Shown piece after piece: positions 58,211 through 64,000 of a DNA stretch of 64,000 nt; positions within the stretch are counted from its first letter, which is position 1, and each line of letters begins with the position of its first letter. A model generated the notes under the pieces. The model was given only the letters and a program-made list of their open reading frames with translations, made no database searches and was not told the origin of the DNA. Source of the stretch: Straminergon stramineum (Eukaryota; Streptophyta; Bryopsida; Hypnales; Calliergonaceae); contig OY987264.1 in the NCBI GenBank assembly GCA_963920665.1, positions 26,392,906 through 26,456,905 of the forward strand, written 5' to 3'. Both the position numbers and the translations under genes were made by a program.

Positions 58211-59015
58211 ATATGATCTTAAGGGTTGTAATTGATATTCTCATTACTTGATTGTATTTTTGTTTATTGTTGAAAATGTCAAAGTATTTGTTTTTAAAAT
58301 GGATTTTTAGTTATTCCAAATTATGTTTTGTGTAAACTAATTATAAAATTGAATTTTTTTGCTAATACTTCACTAATAAAACAATGTACTAATATCCTTC
58401 AAATTTGTTTTTATGCTTTTCTTTTTGATTGTGACTATACAATGTGCACACCATTTCTAATTCTATAACAAAAAAAATTGATATTTATATCTATGTGTCA
58501 TATATTTAATATTTAAATATCTCTTTCCAATCAAGGTTGAATAACTACATTTAAAAATAAATAATATTCTTAATAGAGACAATCAAAAAGCAAATATAAT
58601 ATCATGCCATCTCTAATCAATGCATTTTAAATATGGCAATGAATGGTAGATGTAGCTACTATTGAGGATAATATAATCTTCCTTAGTCACAAATCTCTCT
58701 TCCAATTATTGCCTCAGTGTGTGTATAAAATTTACATTTGGGATCAAAAAAATTAATCTATTTACAAACTCTTTGATGCTTTTGTCTACATAGTTTCATT
58801 GATAAGATTCATAGTTAATAATGTCAATTTAAGAATTTATATATTCAAAGAATCAATGCAATTAAACAATTTTTTAGACAAACTATTTCTTTTCCATATT
58901 TTCAAGTGAAAAATATGTTTAAAAAATGAAGGTCTACTATAGACATTTGCATCATTCTAGGCTAATAAGAATGGGGCCCATTTAAATTATGCATTCAACC
59001 TAGTACAACATTCTT
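58211..59015. other. AT-rich intergenic DNA, no gene
   Basis: No open frame or element recognised. Confidence 0.5.
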
Positions 59016-59198
59016 GAACATGAAGGGAGGGCTCTTTCTTGTACAATTTCACCACTAAAGAATTCTTCTTCAACAATTATATTATTGAAGAATTATTCTA
59101 TTCAACATAAGCAATATCAAACAATTTAGCATTGATCAAATTGAGGAATTATTCCTCAACAATAACATTGTTGAAGAAAGACCCCACCTTTCATGTTC
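59016..59198. mobile_element. MITE-like inverted repeat, GAACATGAA ends
   Basis: Left GAACATGAAGGGAGGGCTCT and right reverse complement GAACATGAAAGGTGGGGTCT, with pairing continuing through TTTCTT to about 31 bp. An inner fold-back (CTTCTTCAACAAT / ATTGTTGAAGAAAG) is also present. Confidence 0.6.
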
Positions 59199-59339
59199 TA
59201 TCTTTCTTAAAGTAATGATATTTAGACTACACTATAATGAATGTCGCAATCAAAGTTTTTAGCGATAGTGAGTGATGGACTCAATTTGTTACCACATTAG
59301 AAACTTCAAACTTATCTTTGTAAAGTCATCAACAAAAAG

Positions 59340-59545
59340 TGTCTATTTTAGGCCTTTATGTTGTGACCATGTTAAGGAAATACTATAATCATTTTAGGTG
59401 AGTAACATGACCATTATGGACGCACTATTTATTGATTATTTAAAAGAGTAGTGACTCTTTCAGGTGACTTGTGCATTACATTTCAAAACTTCATAATAAA
59501 GTTTATACTTCAACCAAAAAGCAATAATTTCAATTACCATCATCT
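59340..59545 (+). repeat. Repeat R3, copy 1
   Basis: Direct, diverged repeat of 63105-63305. Shared stretches include TTTTAGGCCTTYATGTTGTG and CAAAACTTCATAA. Confidence 0.6.
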
Positions 59546-60190
59546 TTTTTACAATTATTTATATGTTGAAAATTTTTTATTTCAACCATAACAACCATTC
59601 TACTCATGATTGGATTATATACCATATAATAATCTATTATATGAAATGCAACCTATATCACAATTTTATCTGTTATGTTTTCGTCCATCCATTCTTGCTA
59701 AATACCAATGACATCCTTACAACTTCACAATGAAACTACATGGATTGATGACACTTTTTAATGGTAGTTGCATTGCAATGTGATTGGTTCTAGTATGGTG
59801 TATTTATTCTACAATACCATGATGTAGCTAAGTTTCTTTTTTATGTTTTCATTCTTTTTTGATTTGGACATAATTACTTGGTGGTGCACATGACAATAAG
59901 AGATGCCTTGATTCCATTTTGGATGAAGAGCTAACAAATGACCCACTTGTATATGTTATAGGCGAGGATGCATGTGACATCAATTTTTCTTTTGTTTAAC
60001 TCTAAAAAGACAAGACCTGTGACCAAGTTTTTTTTGTAAAAAATGATTTGATTTCTAGACCAATAGATACATTCTTCATTTCTATAGTAATCTTGAGAGT
60101 CATCCATCATCCACTTTTTGGCCTCATTGTCCTTACAAGGTTAAGATTATTGGGTATGATTTATTCAATGATCAGAAACCATCAAATTGT
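59546..60190. other. AT-rich intergenic DNA, no gene
   Basis: No recognisable element. Confidence 0.5.
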
Positions 60191-60384
60191 GTGCATTGAA
60201 TAGGGGTATTAAGGGGACCCATACTAATTAATTGACATTCCACACTATATAAATATCTACCTTTATTGTACATCAGTAGTTATTGAACTGTCCGGGGGAT
60301 ATACATCATGATTCAAACATCTACAGATTTCTACAATCAGTCCCTTTAATTTTTTGGTCCCCTTAATATCCGTATTCAGTGTAG
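60191..60384. mobile_element. MITE-like inverted repeat, TATTAAGGGGACC ends
   Basis: Left CATTGAATAGGGGTATTAAG and right reverse complement CACTGAATACGGATATTAAG, both followed by GGGACC: about 26 bp with few mismatches. Superfamily and target duplication undetermined. Confidence 0.65.
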
Positions 60385-60866
60385 AAAGATGAGTACATGC
60401 TTTGTAAGTACTTAGCTAAGTGGACAAGTGGAGGCTCTATGCAATGAGCAGGGTACATAGAGGAAAGGTAAGTTATGGTAGAACTGCCCATTACCAGCCA
60501 AAAACCATGGTCAATACATAGGTAATGGGGAATTCAACAGAGAGATGATTGACAATTAATCATTAAGTTTCTGGTTTTCCACCATCTTGTAAACATCACT
60601 ATAATGACATGTTTGCTTCGTTTTGAGAGCCCAATTAATCTTTAGATGAGCAGTGATGGAAGAATCTATGTATTGGGGATGGGAGCAGGCCAATTTTTGG
60701 CTTCTAAAATTCATAACAATTTTAATTCAAGGAATAAAATTACAAAACTTTGGCAATGACCATGATTTCTATCTATCCACAGGGCTGTAAATTAAAATTG
60801 CCTTCTACAGCTCCAGACCATGCACAAATTCCTTAAGTGGTTGGTCATGGGCGGTTCTACTGTAGT

Positions 60867-61055
60867 GGGCATGAAAGCTGTTAAATGTTATGTGAACGCT
60901 GTTTCCATTTATTTATTATTTTTTGTTTGGGCACGAAGGCTGCTGAATGCTTGTGAACACTGTTTTAATTTATTTATTATTTCTAGTTTGGGCATGAAGG
61001 CTGCTGGCTGTTATGTGAACACTGTTTTTATTGATTTATTTACTTATTATTTCTT
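60867..61055 (+). repeat. Tandem repeat, about 61-62 bp x 3
   Basis: Units start at 60867, 60929 and 60990 with GGGCAYGAARGCTG and contain TGTGAACRCTGTTT and TTTATTTATTATT. The period is not a multiple of three, which argues against the overlapping 155-codon frame (60820-61287) being coding. Confidence 0.85.
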
Positions 61056-61489
61056 TTTTGGAAGATTGAGGGATGGAATGCACAACAACACTTTTCTTGA
61101 GAATAATGAGTGTGTGTTCTGCACAATTCGTTTACAGAATGATAGAGGATGTTCGGTAAAGGATTTGCATAGAGTTTGTCCATGTTCTATAGAATCTGTA
61201 CAATTTTTTCAAATGATTGGCAACTGCTTAGGCTATACTAAACTCTACTCCGAGAACTACCATGGGTGGGAAAAAAATTTAATTTGAAAGGTGACCAACA
61301 ATCAAATTCTTAAATTTCAACATGTTTCAGAAAGTAGAAACTAGAAAGTTTTGAAAAATTTGAAAAATGATTGATCACTACCTTAGTAGAAAGGAGGTAG
61401 TGGACCTCAAAGTTATACTGTGAGAGCTTGGTTTAGAAGGCTCGTGTGAGCAAGAAGCTAGTGTCCATGTGGGTCTAGACCCTTAACTC

Positions 61490-62420
61490 CTAAAGTTCCT
61501 TGACTATGTTAATACCAAAAACCCTCCAAAACTGCCATTTCTAATACAAGTACCAAAATTTTGAAAAATATCATCTTGGGACACATGTAACCGTAGGATC
61601 TTGTAGTACTATAGATTGAGAAGATGTGGAAATAAATTCAGAAAATTTCACAATATAGATTGCAAGATATTAGCATTTGAAGTGACAAAAATCCTTTTTT
61701 GGGCCCTTTGAAAAAACAGGAAGCTATACTTCACAAGGTCACATTTGTATAAAAAAATGTCCCAAATGGTGGTGCTTCTTTAGATTCATTCTTCAATGCA
61801 AGTTGGCTACATCCTTGAAAATTTTCAGATCATTTGGAATTGTGCAATATATAGGAAAAAAATAGTAAGTAGAAAGATGTAGAGAATGATTCAAAATACT
61901 AAATTGTTAACATTTTATTAATGGAATTGAAAAATCCCAATCCCAATGGTTGGAATGTTGTAATAAACAATCTACATCTACTATTTTTATTTTTTTCAAA
62001 GAATATTGAAAATTGAGTTAAATAAAGGACTTCAAAGTTTATTTTAGAGTAGAGAATCCATACTTGCCCGCAAACTAAAACATCTAATAACTTTTGATCC
62101 ATTGATCAAAATGAAATGATTCAAAGCTTTCTATGTATATATAAATCTAGAAAACCAATTTCAAATTTTTATTTTGAAAAAAATGATTTTTTCAGATCTG
62201 CCCAGACTGCCCGAGTTGAGAAACAAACTACATATTAGGCCATAACTTTTGACTCATATTTCCAAATGCCTTGAAATTTTGTGCACATGAAAGATATTCC
62301 TCATCCACACCTTCTATTAAAGTTTGGGCCAAAAGCATAGAAATCTCTAGTCACATGTACCTGCCCCAAAAAATTATGTTGCCAAAAAACACACCTTGGT
62401 CCTTTAGGGGTTAAACATGA
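61490..62420 (-). repeat. Dispersed repeat R1, inverted copy
   Basis: Reverse complement matches 48690-50010 through several long stretches, in matching order but shorter by a few hundred bp, so one copy has an internal deletion or insertion. Confidence 0.75.
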
Positions 62421-63104
62421 AGGATAGTAGTCAATTTTGGAATTGCAAGTTTGAAATGACCTAATTATCTTCATTTAAATTCATTATTTTAATATCAGAA
62501 TTTGAATGTTAATTCATTTGAAATCTTCTTGCAATTGCCAACAAGATGCAATAAAAAATAAGATTATTTAGTAACAAGAATATGCTCAAAATCTTATCAA
62601 AAGCTTTGGGAGCCGGTTACCTTATATGAAACTCCTTTTGCACTTGCAATCCTTATATTAGAGCATAAATCATCAATTCACTAGCTAGTAAAAAAGTGGT
62701 CTTGGGACACCAACAACAATTGGAATTTCTTTTTTTTTTGCAATACAAGTTTACAATTAGAATTGGTAAATGACTATCCATTTGCTATTCATTGGCCCTT
62801 GTTGAAGGTTCAATCACCAAATAAGAAATCATATAAGTACTAAAGCATGTATGAATACCAAACTTGGTTGTTTAAGGTAAACTAACCTATGACATCCAAA
62901 CTATTCATTAGAAGCACCTAGGAAATGATCCATTCTAGTCTTGCATCAATCCATGACAAACTTTTTTCAATAAATGACATTTGGGATAAATTAGGTTGAG
63001 ATAATGGCCACAACAAATGTCTTGAATGATGATGATGGAGTGATTAGTGACTACAATAGTATATTCCACCTTGTAAGCACTTTGTAGTGTAAATTCAAAA
63101 CAAG
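62421..63104. other. AT-rich intergenic DNA, no gene
   Basis: Nothing recognised. The right end grades into repeat R3. Confidence 0.5.
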
Positions 63105-63305
63105 AAGTGACTTTTTTAGGCCTTCATGTTGTGGCTATTGTTAGAAAATAATGTGACTACTTCATGTGAGTAAGATGACTATTACGAATACATTTTTTGT
63201 TGGTTTTGGGGTAGTCTAGAGACTCTTTGGGGCCAATTGGGCAACACAATTCAAAACTTCATAACAAACTCATACTTTGTCAAAAAAATAAAATTTCAAT
63301 TGTCC
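63105..63305 (+). repeat. Repeat R3, copy 2
   Basis: Diverged counterpart of 59340-59545, about 3.76 kb apart in the same orientation. Confidence 0.6.
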
Positions 63306-63582
63306 TTTTTTGGAATTGAAAGAATGGGATTGCATTAGCCATCATAGAGAGAGTATAGGTTGCAACATGGACCATTGTTATATCTGAATGCCCTTGCATT
63401 TAAAATATTTGTTAAATAGGGCAATGTGTTCAATTTATGTTTTATAGCCATATAATGCATTTTTAGATTCAATTGTTTTTGTCCAAAAACTAGAGTTCAT
63501 GATGCATATAATTGATCAATTTTAAAAAAAAAACTCATACTTTTGTTTGATACCACAAATAGTTTTTTCTTCTAATGGTTGA

Positions 63583-63664
63583 TACTCCCTTTGTCTCAAA
63601 ATAAATCCGTGGTACTCCCACAACTCCACACAAAAATCGTGGATTTATTTTTGAGACAAAGATA
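63583..63664. mobile_element. Stowaway-like (Tc1/mariner) MITE, 82 bp including flanking TA
   Basis: The left end TACTCCCTTTGTCTCAAAAT is a typical Stowaway terminus next to a TA target. The right arm pairs with it (TTTTGAGACAAAGATA) but lacks the last GGGAG, so it is slightly truncated or mutated. The inner arms ATAAATCCGTGG and CGTGGATTTAT also pair. Confidence 0.8.
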
Positions 63665-64000
63665 AATGGTTATCATGGCATGATTGTATTTGACTCTCCT
63701 AGGTGTTGATTTTCAACATTGATATGGTTACACCTTACTATCAATGGTCCTTACAAGTCCTTAACTTGCAGTAGTTCTCTTGTGACCTAAGGACAGTTTA
63801 GGTGTTATGTTTTGTTTGAAACTTAGTATGTCCTCTCCACTTCCTCTGTACAATCATCACTATAATTAGCTTTGCACAACCAGATTCATGTAGTTACAAA
63901 TCTAATGCTGAAAAAATAATTCTTCAACTTTGAGTTTGGTTGCAAAGTTTTTATTGCAAAATAGATTGCTCTTAACTAGCAATGTTTTAAGAGGTGATTG
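63665..64000. other. Intergenic, nothing recognised
   Basis: No open frame or element. Confidence 0.5.

Noticed and set aside
60820..61287. 155-codon open frame
   Set aside because: Its first half is a 61-62 bp tandem repeat not in phase with codons, and no domain is visible.

Overview
The window looks like nuclear DNA of a land plant, probably a non-seed plant such as a moss; that placement is an inference. The evidence is a short interstitial run of the plant telomere repeat TTTAGGG, GT-AG introns in a CYP86-type cytochrome P450 gene, plant-style CACTA, Stowaway and other MITE-like elements, and long AT-rich intergenic DNA. Nothing bacterial or organellar was seen, and no tRNA or rRNA gene was found.

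Region 1 (1-11,340) is a small cluster of three intronless genes of unfamiliar type: a protein-kinase-like protein with degraded catalytic motifs (3089-4678, +), a coiled-coil protein (5419-6882, +), and a RING-H2 protein (8136-10628, -) convergent with the second gene. The coiled-coil and RING proteins share a clearly homologous N-terminal domain of about 125 residues that I cannot assign to a known family. Each gene has just upstream a block of GC-rich short repeats built on ACCCGCGGTCGCC, read in the same orientation relative to its gene. A fourth block (471-1233) points left, out of the window. This is the most unusual feature of the window.

Region 2 (11,340-25,500) is AT-rich and dominated by transposable elements. 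A candidate CACTA transposon of about 10 kb runs from 13,589 to 23,646, with 17-bp identical inverted ends and a shared subterminal motif. Inside lies a decayed pogo-like DDE transposase (16,990-18,933), which is itself interrupted by a 204-bp CACTA-type MITE with a perfect 3-bp target duplication.

Region 3 (about 25,500-31,150) is a GC-richer island with a complete three-exon CYP86-like P450 gene on the minus strand (561 residues after splicing) and perhaps the last exons of another minus-strand gene just downstream.

Region 4 (31,150-64,000) contains no gene I can support. It holds several MITE-like inverted repeats, a noncoding repeat family in four or more places and both orientations, other diverged repeat pairs, and microsatellites. 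One insertion (42,948-43,193) is flanked by an exact 13-bp direct repeat, and a related repeat copy supplies the empty site.
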